From positions 1 to 64,000 of the forward strand of contig DF240171.1 of the NCBI GenBank assembly GCA_000507305.1: a stretch of 64,000 nt of DNA. Direction: 5' to 3'. The position numbers and the translations under genes are program-made. The notes under the pieces are model-generated. The model worked only from the letters and a program-made list of their open reading frames with translations, did no database searches and was not told where the DNA came from. Below are positions 1 to 11,600 of the stretch, piece after piece (position 1 is the first letter of the stretch; each line of letters begins with the position of its first letter). Origin of the DNA: Breviolum minutum Mf 1.05b.01. Taxonomy: Eukaryota > Sar > Dinophyceae > Suessiales > Symbiodiniaceae.

Positions 1-84
1 AAGGCCTAGTTGAGCCCAAATGTAGTGGGCAAGTAGATATATATCTGTACAGGTATATTTGGTGAGTGTAGAGTGGTATATTCT

Positions 85-88
<4 letters not shown>

Positions 89-117
<29 letters not shown>
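89..117. repeat. (AG)n microsatellite
   Basis: Uninterrupted AG dinucleotide run of about 29 bp. Confidence 0.95.
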
Positions 118-120
<3 letters not shown>

Positions 121-829
121 GGCGCCCTTACGTCTAAACCGAAAACAAACTGTGTACCTGCAACTTTCCAAAACCCTTGAACAAGTAATTATACTTTGTC
201 ATCCCGTTTCTTTCGAAATTGAATTGGGTATGTTGCTTTTTCCATGTTATGTATGCGTTCAATTATTTTCTTGTACCCTTATTCTTTGCGCTGGTACTGC
301 TGTTAAAGGGGCTGAAATTAATTGAAATTCTAAACAATATATAGTTGTGAAGTGAAAGTGGTAGTAGTAGTCGTCGCCAACGTCATCATGGTTGTGGTGG
401 TACTAGTGGCTCATGGTGGTACATGATGTGACAGTCTTGTGTCCTTATTCAATTCCGTTCAGTCTGAGTCTGTTGGGTTTCTTGGCTCCGTGGCATTTCT
501 TTTCACTGCGTTGAGCCAAGGCAGACAAAAGCATGCAATTCCATGGGCCACAACGGATCTTGAACCATGTGCCGCAACGAATCCGGATCTTGAAGAGGCC
601 GCTGTATGACTCATCTTTGAGCACTATGGCACTATGGCTTGGGGTATATGGTACATCCGTAAATATCCCGTAGTGTCTTCAAGTGATGGCAAAGTGAATG
701 GCGAGCACACCATCGCCGTTCTCTGAGATTTCAACATTTCCTCCCCCATCTCGAGTGTCCTGCGCACTCATGCCTCATGCAAAATTCTTTGTTTTGGTGT
801 TTCAAATATTTCGCGAGTGTCCATATTTC

Positions 830-895
830 ACTTGGGCAAAACTCGCCGAAGTCCTGCGGACCTTGCACGAGGACAAGAGTCCTTACCAGAGCTGA
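830..895 (+). CDS. Possible terminal exon of an upstream gene
   Basis: An open stretch ends in the charged peptide AKLAEVLRTLHEDKSPYQS followed by TGA at 893-895. Composition is protein-like (Leu/Glu/Lys helix) and the strand matches all other genes here. No upstream exon could be linked, so the 5' border is arbitrary. It may be a chance frame. Confidence 0.25.
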   Translation, partial: TWAKLAEVLRTLHEDKSPYQS

Positions 896-2879
896 TGTTT
901 CACAGCGCAGATCAAATTTAGATGTAACATCTCTGGTTTGTGTCGCTTTCATATATGAGCCACGGTCAAAATGTTAGAAGAGCAATCTAGGGTGAGGGGT
1001 GGAAAATGGTTCCAGATATGCACGAAACACTGTAAAACGATAGGGCCCCCCGAAAGCAATAACTTCCAAGTGCATCACAAGTTGCGATTGTAAATAGTCC
1101 AACCTGTTCTTTGGCGTGTCATCTCTGGAGATTTCTGTCAAATTTGCAGCCCACGGAAACGATACACACATCCTTAACAACAAGTTTACGAGAACTTATC
1201 ATTTGTCAAAAATGTGTCCCAGGAAAAGGTCCTCAACATGTTGGCAAAGGGGCATTGTAAAGGTTATGTCGGTTATGTTAGCTTCACTCTAAACAAAATA
1301 TTGGAGCATCTTAGAGGAGGCAATTCTCATGGCTTAGCTGCTACATGTTGGAGGCTTGGAGGTGGTGAAGTGCACCAAAAACTAAAAAGGGATATATTTG
1401 GATCCCTCAAGAAGCGATAACTCCTCTAAATTCTAAATGCTTTTCTGGACACATGGAATAGAATTTGACTGCGCCTCATCTGTGAAACACACTCAATTGC
1501 CAGGTTGTTTGGATGAGTGTATGGCTGTCATTGGCCCTTAGTAGTGAACTCTGTAAAGTGTGCAGGGCAGTCACCGTGATCATCCTAACTCAGTATGACG
1601 CCTCTCGCAACTTGAGCAGCGTCAACCACTTCAGTTCTTTTTTTTTCGCAATTTGAGCAGCGTCAACCAGTTCATTGGAGTGTATACATTGCTGTCATCT
1701 AGGGTCAAAATCCCTGGAAGTTGTTCTCCAAGGCATGGGGCATGTTTTTTTTGCACAGTTTCAATTTCTCCAAGGTGCTACCATTTCGTCAAAATTTGTC
1801 AAGAGTCAAGATCCACATCTCCTTGGTTGACCTTGCTGCCTGACAAGAGTCCCCCCGTGAGCATTTGTGATCCTCGATGCGTGTGTGAAAAATATGTGGG
1901 GAGATGGTGGACGGTTACCAAGGTGATTCGCATTGTTTCGCAGGTAAGACTGCTTTCCCCAAAGTCACTGGAGCCAACATCAATGCCTTTTGTATAGCAC
2001 CAGTGAATGAGCGCCACATAGTGAATTGACAGAGGCAGTGAAGATAAGATAAAGTTCTTCTTTCATAGTTGTTTTAGCTTTATAATTTATATTTGTGTAT
2101 TTTTTAAAATTTCATTTCTTTATGACTCAATGATAGATATTCCATCTTGCAGCAGGTTTCCAACTTCACTTAAAGTAATTCTGGCCATGGAACATGCAAC
2201 AGAGCCATTTCAAAGTCACTTCCATGTCAGGCATTCAGAGAAAGTTGAAGTCTATTTCTATCATAGAATTGCGCCTAGCCACCTAAAGGCCTAGCCATAT
2301 TAGAAATCCTTTGGTAAATATACTGTCCATTTTTGTACAAACATACACGTGTATACATACAAGTGTGGAATACTCACATATTCCAAAATTAACATATATA
2401 TATATATATACACAATAGGATTACATACTCGATAAACATATGCAATATGGGATTTCAGCAACTCTTCGGCACAGATTAGGATGGTCATTTCTGGGCTTTT
2501 GCATCCCTTGAAAAACCATGATTTTCCACGGACTGGGAGGGGAATCGCCCTCATGAGTCGCAATTACTGTGCATGCAATTACACCACACAATCAGAACAT
2601 ATGCTGTTCCCGAAACAGAAACTACTGCATCCTTAAAACAAACGCCGTGCTTCAGAGTGTTCAAACATGCTTCACATGGCACAGGTCAGGGTTTGAGAAC
2701 CAGACATGTCAAAAGCTGCTGCGGTTGGCTTCTGATGGTCCCGCCCGTCCCAGACCGTCAGAAGATGCCGATAAAAGTCATGCAGTGTAGTTGAACAAGC
2801 CATGTCAGTGAGATTAATGACTTTTGAATACTTCTGATGGGTCGATTGATGGAATATGACGATGTGGATAATTGCGAAG

Positions 2880-2957
2880 AAGAAAAAGGAGGAAGAAGAA
2901 GAAGAAGATGCTGATGATGATGACGACGATGATGATGATGATGATGATGATGATGAC

Positions 2958-3008
<51 letters not shown>

Positions 3009-3170
3009 AGCTGCGACGACGACGGCAACGACACGGACAGTGACAGCGACTACGACGAGGAGGAGGAGGAGGAGCAGGAGGAGGATGATGATGATGATGA
3101 TGATGACGATGATGTTCATGATGTTCATGATAATGCTGGTGATAATGGTGATGGTAATGGTGATGACAAT
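2880..3170. repeat. (GAT)n / (GAG)n compound microsatellite
   Basis: Long compound triplet array: (GAT)n with GAC interruptions about 2908-3008, GAG repeats about 3057-3080, and more GAT to about 3115, then degenerate GAT/GGT units. On + it can be read as poly-Asp/Glu, on - as poly-His, Ser or Ile depending on frame. All these frames are products of the repeat, and no splice signals or flanking coding sequence support a protein. Confidence 0.9.
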
Positions 3171-4021
3171 GCTGCCGCTTCAGTTGCTGCTGATCGTCAT
3201 GATGAGCTCTATGAACATACACAGCCCGCATAAGCAAAGTGTATACCGCCACCATCCTGGACACCATCGATAAAGATATATAAAGACTGCAACCTTTGCA
3301 GGGTACGACGCTTTGAGAGCGACTTCAAATTGGAACAGGCCAGCAACGATTCGCTGGGAGCAAGTTTGGGTTATGACTTGGGTTACTGTACCATTTGTGT
3401 GATTTGTTCCTAGTTATTGTGATGTGATGCTGTTCAAGTTCACCAGAGTTTTTTGTTGCTGTAGTTCTGCTTCCCAAGCAATGGCACGCATATACTGTAA
3501 TTGTATTGTGGAGGTTTTTGTGTTGCCTTTGAATGCATGTGTGGTAACCCACTGTATTAAATATGTACACGGCTTTTCTTGTTGCATGTTTGTGCACGTT
3601 GCAAGTGCCTTTTTTGCCCGGGAATACTATGGAAAATATGCATGCAAATGTTGCATACCCATGCATAGTCAATGTGGATGATCATGTGCGTGTGTATCAA
3701 GGCGACTGTTTTTGCCCGGACATCGCTGATTTGTCATATTAAAAAAACACATTTGTTATTACTGCAGTGAGATTTGCGAACACTATAGATCACGGCAATC
3801 AAATCGCACTACTGTTCCCAAAGCCTGAATATACATGAATTCAGCCAAGAACGTCACATGCAAACTCACACAAAACTTTATAGAGCATGCTACATTGTAT
3901 TTATATACATTATTACATGCTCCATGTGCTAGATTTTTGTGTGACTCTTACACCTTTCAGCCATTTCTTTGTGTTGTGTTCTAGAGAATTTCATGTGCAT
4001 TCACCGTGTGACCCCCACAAG

Positions 4022-4083
4022 GCACAGAATCTCTCCGAGTCCAGCCCGAGCGCGGCAAAGCACTTCAAGCATGACGTTCAGAG
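4022..4083 (+). CDS. Candidate exon, unknown protein
   Basis: After an acceptor-like CACAAG|G the frame reads a hydrophilic segment (LSESSPSAAKHFKHD) and stays open to 4195. Codon and residue composition look coding. It could belong to the 5' part of the kinase gene that starts to be recognisable at 5622, or to another gene. No family is recognised. Confidence 0.3.
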
Positions 4084-5621
4084 TGTTGTGCCTTCGCTTG
4101 GGGTTTTCGATATCATGCTTAAGTTAAGAGTGGGTGATGGTAGTGGATGTAGTGGCATGGAAACATGGGCAGAATGGAAAGTGGAATTATACTAATCTTA
4201 CTTTTTCGTGAGAAGATGCGTTTTGGATACTTTTGGATAAGCTTGGTGCATTTCAATTACCAAGATGCTTTAGTTGTTGACATTTTGATGGTTTGAGCAG
4301 CACTTATTTTCAAATGGCGGGTGATTCACCACCTCAAATCACGAACATCTTGCCTGACAAATCCTTTCCCCCTTCCCCTTTGCTAAGGTGACTGTCGCTT
4401 GGCGATGCAATTTAGTTCACAACAAGGTAGGAGAGAAAGATGCCTTACAAAAGGCACATCATGAAACTGGCACAAACCAACGGACCAGTGTGGTTTCCAA
4501 CATGTCGTTGTTTTTCATATAATTTGGTTTCTTTTTTAGAAGTTCTCCGGTTTTGATATTTTTTTTTGGATGTGGTTCTGTGTTTCTGTACTCAGGATCA
4601 AACAGGTTTCTTGGCAGATTTCAAGGGCACCGTGACAGGGTTGATCCAGGATGAATGTCACTGTGAATGTCCAATTCGCCTATCTAGGCATATATGAGGT
4701 TGTCTTCTTTCAGGCATGTAAGACGATATTTTTTTAAAAGGAAAATCCCCCGAACCCTCAACCACCCAAAGGCATTACCATACACTTATCTCCGTAGCTG
4801 TTCAACCGTTTGCAGGTGACATGTTGCATCCCTACGCTCAAGGGGACATGGGGAAGGTTGCTTTGGGGAAGGTCATTTATGGCAGATTTTGAGACTGCGA
4901 TGTGAGGTCAAACAGGCTTCACACAGCTCATCTTTGATGTGAAATCCAATTGCCGGGACCAGTTGAACGATATGGTCAAACTGGGCCGGCAGGAGCGTTC
5001 TGAAGGGATGAACTCGTTCACATTAGAAGACGTTTTGATAAAGCCCGTTCATTGCAGTACTCGTGAAGCATGGCCATATTGCGAAAGTTTTTTTTTTCAA
5101 GCAGTTTGAGCGATTATGCCAGGAGCACTGGTTGATTGAGGCAGGAACTGGACACAAAAAGGAGTGAATTTTCAGCTGGATCAAGAGGATGCATGGATGA
5201 CTTGAGCAGAAATTTGAAGCTCCTGAACTTATATGCAACGAGGGAGACGGATTACATCGGATGACGCAGTATGCATGCCAGCTCACAAACGGTAAAAAGT
5301 TGACATCTCCATCCGATCAAACAAAACCCCACTATGTGCCAGGACGATCCGACCGTGTGCTAAAACGTCCAAGTCGTCGTTTTGTTCATTGTACTTCCAT
5401 TATATATTACATATTTCTATATACATTATGGTTTTGCACAAGTACCATGTTTATGTACCATGCAGTAAGTACAGTATAGAAGATCTGTGCACAACTCTCC
5501 GCTTGGGAGTTCAGCAGAAGGATCTGGTTGTGAATTGGCCAAGAAAATGCCACATGGCTTTAAAATCACTAAGAGTGAACTTGATGGAAATGCCATGTAC
5601 TTCATCAATCAATCTTTCCAG

Positions 5622-5675
5622 GCCAGTCAGCTGAACTTCAATCCAAGACAATTGATTGGGCGAGGAAACTATGGA
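5622..5675 (+). CDS. Kinase exon: glycine-rich loop
   Basis: Preceded by TTTCCAG|G and followed by GTTACT, phase 0 at both ends. It encodes PRQLIGRGNYG, the first half of the ATP-binding P-loop (GxGxxG). Joined to 6093 it continues as GVILKG, like the GVVYKG of typical kinases. The same frame is open upstream to 5487, but the acceptor at 5621/5622 gives the family-like start. Confidence 0.85.
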
Positions 5676-8600
5676 GTTACTTGACAGCCAACTTGACAGC
5701 TTCAAGAGGTTGCATCAAATTGCATGTGTTGATGGTCCCTCAGACTGTGTCATATATGGATGTCATTGTCATTTATGTTGCTTTCATATTGGTATGTGAC
5801 GTTCAACGGGAGAAATGCTTGCGAGTTGAGAATCTATGCATAGCATGCAGTGACAGGATGGCCGAAAAAGGATTGCTGGCACTGGAAAAGGTGTGACGTC
5901 ATCGTTGTCTCCGATGAAAGATCACTGATTTACAATGATTTTCGTATTTTTCTACTCAAAAAGCTGCACACAGTCCTATTTTCCTATGTAGGACACATGT
6001 GTTTAACGCATCATTTTTGTTTTTGCAATTCAACACTGATTCCACACAAAGAACTGAAATCAATTCATCCCTGCTACTACCCTTCGCTCAAGGTGATTTT
6101 GAAGGGCGACTTGCTTGGGATGCCCGTCGCGGTAAAACTGCCTTTGGCCAATGCATCCTTGTCTTTACCAGACTTGGCCAATGAGTTGCTTCGGACAAAA
6201 GAAGGTTAAAAAAGCAAACTTTGACCCTTGAGGTCTTAAGTTGCAGTAAGACATTCTGAGAAACAAGGGCACCAACGAGAATGTGGGGAGACAGAGGGGA
6301 AGAAGGGGATAATCTATTCCAGTGTTTGATAAGAGCTGATTGTTTGATCCCTGTACCATTTTCGTATAAGGTTGGAGGCCTCTTGTATCCTAGCCTATAC
6401 ATTATTTGTTTCCTCCAGGTATCGGGGAATTTTCTTATGGCTTCATTCAAAAGATGCTAGTTTCATCGAAGTTTATTTTGGACCCATGTGTGCCATTTGT
6501 GCTCATTTTATGTTGGAGTATTTCTTGCAACAGGCTTTTTTGTAAAGTCAAAAAAATCCAATTTGATATGGGGCTAACTTGATTTGACAAGTTCTGACAA
6601 TGACGCAGACCACAAATTTTAAAGAGGGCATATGGGTGCAGCATAGTAGACCCCAATTTTGTATATGACCTAAAACTTTTGATACTTTTTGTATCTCAGT
6701 CATTCTGTGTCATCTCTATGATATGCATTCATTTCGTCGTTCCTTTGCCCGTCCACTCATTCTTTCAATCATTCCTCATTTCATTCAGGCATACTTGAAG
6801 ATGTGTTAAGCTTATGTCATGGTACTTCTCTGATTTTTAGTTTTATGATGCAGAAAGCTCAGCAGATGGAAAATGAAGAAAAGATAAAATTACAAAAGCA
6901 AAAAAAACGACACGTCAAAGAAACACCCCCCCCCCCAAAAAAAAACAAAAACTCTTTTTTTGTTTGTGGTTTTCCGTTTTTTTTTGGGGAAACTGTCGTC
7001 AAATTCTGAGTATAAGGCGCATGTCTGACAAATCTGGAACAATACAGAAAACACAGATAAAAGACGTGTTTTATGTTGTTTTGTTTTTCCTGTTTTTTTG
7101 TTGTTTTTGTCCATGTTTTTTTGCGTTTTTATTTTCTGTGTTTTCTTTAATCCTTTTGCCAACGCTCAGTAACTGATAGAGTTTTCTTGATAATGTTAGT
7201 TGTTTTGAGTGAGTTATGGCATTGTTTTTGGTTGCTTACTTTCCTGATCGCTGCAGTGCATTTGTATCATCATTTACATTTTTTCCCTTGCGTTTTCAAC
7301 ACAATGTAAGTGTTCATTCTCATGCATGCTGGCACTTGTCATCCAAGCGACCTTGTCATGATAGGATACAACCGGATCAGCTGATGCCTCTGACAGGTTG
7401 CGATTTTTGCGACGTGTTCGGCATCCTCACATTGTGGCTTTTCAAGGTTGGGCCCGTTTGGTGATTCGCATGTGATAGCTAAGGCATAGCGACATAGCAT
7501 GATTGGTATTAGAGTCATAAAGTGAATCAATGTGGTCCCAGACAAACCACAGAAGCTGCATAGATTCCTTCATACATCTACCAAGAAAAATGCCCGAGTT
7601 TCAATTGTAATGAATGGCGTGGATTGCTTGCCACATGTAAGTGCCTGAGACAGGATGTTAGATTGGACGTAGAGGATCCGAGCGGATCCTCAAAAGAGAT
7701 TGTGACATCAGCTTCATGATAGGAAGACACGCTTGGATAGTCAGTAAAGATCAAGATATTTGATACTTGTTTTGTTCAAAAACAAGATCCAACAACAACA
7801 GAAAAACATAATCAACTGGACCATGTTGAAATAAACAACATTCAAAGAGTCTTTCACCAGGAAGGCCATCAAATTGATCAGACAGACATCCCTTTTGTTT
7901 TCGATGCTGCTTGGATCAGTGCAGTCAGGAGCATGTATCCTTCCAGAAGCTGCGCCTGGGCTGGGTTGGAAAATCATACAAAAGAGAGGTGAAGATAAGG
8001 GGAAATCTTCCCCATAATGAACCTGACTGTGATAGATGGTGCTGATGCATAATTTGATTTTGGGGAACTGTATATGTCAAATAATCCATTGTGCTTCAAT
8101 GCTGTCTGGTATTGATGTATACATTTATTTATTTAGTTTTTGTACATATACAAATTGTTTGTTTTTTTGGTGAAGTGTAAAGTCTTGCATGATTTTCTGT
8201 GGAAATTTTCATGCGGATTGGCAGCTAGATCTGGGCCGGCCGGCTACTGGCAACGTCGTTGATAATACTTAACTCCTCAAGTGTATTGGAACTATTTGGC
8301 AAAACATATCTCAACATATGAAAGAAAGGCACCCAGGTTCTCATAAATTCAATCAACATAAAATTTTCAGGATTCCACTTCAGTTGCAAACTGAGGAGAT
8401 GTTGTTCTTGGTTGAAGAGATGGTGGTAGGTACCAGTCTTCAGGCACAGGGTGATATTGCAGCATTGCAGATAGATGGTGGGCAAAAAGTTGCAATTTGA
8501 GGTGTTGTATGATATGACGTGATAATGCCACGAGTTCCAAGGAAGGACTGCTTTGTCCTTTTTTTGTATGGCACTACGACGCACCTTATCTCGCTAACAG

Positions 8601-11600
8601 ATTCGCACACGAGCATTAAGGTTTAAGAAGATCATGAGTTGTGTTTTCACCAGCTTGTAGAACTCTTTTCATACGTACTCAAAAGAGTTTGATTCCCTAC
8701 AATTCCAGGAAGAGTTTTGATCAACAAACACATATCGGTCTTCCTCAGAAGAGGGTTTTGGTGCTTCTGCAGTTCAAGTCTTCGCTTTCTGAATATCCTG
8801 TGCACATGTTTTCAAGGAGCTTCTGAACCACAAGCTGGAGTTGTCAGAGAAAGAAAAGCATGGTGTTTTGCTGGGTGTATGTCGTTCCTTGCTTTTCAAG
8901 TGGTTTGACGCGACCGGATGGAAGACTTTGATCATAAAATGGCAAAGAGACCTATATGATGCCATTATGCGACCTACACTAGGTCTTGAAACTGGGTCTA
9001 GGGAAAGTTGGGTCTGTCATGATATGTTTCTCTTTAGATTATGAACACACGGAATGTATCGATGTGTCCAGGTTATGTCAATTTCAACGGTTCAACTTAT
9101 CATATTCTGTCGGGCTCAGCACAGGTGTGCCTGCTAGGTTTTCAGTCATAGGTAGCTTCGGGCTATAGCAGTGCCGCTCTACAATTTGCTGTATAGGTTC
9201 ACCTTCACTGGCATCAGGTTTTTTCATGGACAAGTTGTTTTGCAAATCAACATGTTTGCAAACATACTATGTATCTTTCTTACGCCTGCTACCTGCTTCA
9301 AAATTCTGGAGGGCATTGCTGTATCCGCTGGACTTTGTATTATTGTATTTTGCCAGTTTTCAACTTTAAGGAGCTTTGCGTTATCTTCATGGACTACGTC
9401 CTTCCATTGCACATGGTGATCTAAAGCCCAGCAACGTTTTGGTGCTCCACCGCGGCATGGCGGCAGGCTGCATGGTGATGGGTTCCCAAATACGGATGTT
9501 TTCCCCATTGGCATCATTAAGGTTGAAAAGCCCACTTTATTGATACGAGAGCATATGTTTTGGTCCTATGACTTTCCATTATTTCTTTGTTTCGATGCAC
9601 CTTCCAATCGATGTAGGGAGGAAAGGTTATGGAAGATGTCTGATTTTGACTTAAAACACATGTTTCAATGTTCAATGGGTTGTTTTAATCTTTAACACCA
9701 ATTTCTTTTATCTTCGTTTTCTAAGCTCCCTCGCCATGAGTATGGTTGACTTCTTCGACCCCTTGGTCGAAATCCGGCACAAAAAACTACGTACAAATAG
9801 AGATGTTGCTACTGGACATGGTGTCGATTCTTTGTCCTGATTTCGTTTCCTTTCTAGTCTTTCTGGCATTTGATCTTTTGGGTTGCATCATGGGAAATGA
9901 AGATAATCTAACATAATCTAAGCCAGGTTAAAATCCATAAAATCCAACATCTACCAATAAAGTGACCGAAACAAATGCATTCCGAAAGATCCTGAAGGGT
10001 GATTTCTTGTTTATTCTTGGTTTACATATGTTTTCTTTTTTCGAAAATATGGATATTTTGTTGAATTTGAATCATACACCATGAAACAATACGATAACAC
10101 GGACCAATGAGGTGACAAGCTTCCGAAGCTCATCGATTTCGGTCTTTCACGGATCAGAGCCAACAAGAGTCGACAACTTGGAGGATCGCTGGAGTCGTCC
10201 CAACTGCGAAAAACGGATCGTTCGAAGGAGAAGGAAGGAATGGCCCCAAATAGACAAAACCAAAAAATGCTGAACATGAGGAACAGTCACTGAAATGTAG
10301 ACTCTCAAAAACTCAATATATCATGGTGATTCATGGTGTTTTTCTAAATCATGATTAATTAAACTACATTATTGTTTTTTAAATCAGATATTCCTATCAT
10401 ACCCCGCGAAAAATCCTCCAGTTGCCGTCACGGCGCTACGACAGGAACTCCAAGATATATGGCACCAGAGGCGCAGAACCAGAAGGATGCTGTTGATGAT
10501 TCAGAAATCCATAGGAAATCTCAAAACACCCACCGTTTTGGATGTATAAAACATATAAAACCCTCGTAAATAATGGGATAAACTACCAACCTCAACTGGT
10601 GAGTTTGCCGCATATTTCTTCCATCAACGGTATATGTTAATGTTTACTTAAAGCTCACCTGTGGGGTTCCTTTATGCGACCACGGGCATCAGGTCTTGAC
10701 CAAATCGGCGCAGATGTCACAAGCCGACAAGGCGGATGTATTCTCCTTTGGTCGAGTTTCTTGGTCTAACTCCCAAGTAGGCGACAGTGGCCTTTGCCTC
10801 CAAACACGCTTAGTGAGATCAATGTTTTATTAGCATGTGTATAGTCATCATATATGTATGATATATGTGTATCTCTCCCTTGATTTGTAATTGCTGTAGG
10901 TTTGTTCCCGAGTATGTCTCAGATGTTCTAGTGATGCGATGATTATGCATAATAATGTGATGGCCTTACTACCAATGCAAAGACATTACCTAATTCGAAT
11001 TGTCAGTCCATGGAACCATTTTGTGAAAAAGGCCCCTTCCGACCAGGAAAAATAAAACAGGGTTCAGCTGTTTTTGATTACGCGCTAGAGAGCCATTTAG
11101 TTTTATAACATCCACAGATCCATAGTGAGTCTAGTGTAGGTAATCACCATATAACCAGACAGCCATTTATATCACTGTGTAGCACAGATACATGTTGTAC
11201 TCATGTAATTGTATGACAAGTCATGGCAATATTGTTGGGTCGCAACCCATGAAACTCTTGATTTTTGATCAGATAAAAGAATGGTGATACAGTCACGCTT
11301 TATAGTCATGTGAGTCATGTGGTTGTATACCTTTTACTTTTCGATAAACATGTAATTATGTAGTCTCATGTGCACGCTCGACAAGTATATAACATGTATA
11401 AACAAATCACATTCCTTCCCCAGATTCTCTCGGCGATCCCTCCCGGTCCATGCCTAGATCGTCCAAGCCAAACCTGTTTGACGGATCATCTCACCAGGAA
11501 GAACGTTTTTACGACAAGAACCTTAGCAATTCACAAGGGATCCAATTATCGCATGAGAATGTTCGATGCGATTGGACATCGGGATCATATACTTTGACAA

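Larger units (their letters stand above)
1..3886. other. Left flank, no confident gene
   Basis: About 3.9 kb with microsatellites and no protein I recognise. The only coding-looking stretch ends at 895 (listed separately). A 28-bp sequence is present twice about 41 bp apart (1606-1633 and 1647-1674, two mismatches), a small local duplication. The frame at 1214-1420 is open but shows no family resemblance. The region may be intergenic or intronic sequence of an upstream gene. Confidence 0.4.

Noticed and set aside
2856-3233. Long poly-Asp/Glu open frame on +, and matching poly-His/Ser/Ile frames on -
   Set aside because: Produced entirely by the GAT/GAG microsatellite; no splice sites or conserved flanks.
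9295-9330. KILEGIAVSAG as an alternative kinase helix before the catalytic loop (GA donor at 9331)
   Set aside because: It would need a 40-nt intron, and the exon 8817-8883 gives the same helix with a canonical GT-AG intron and exact phase.
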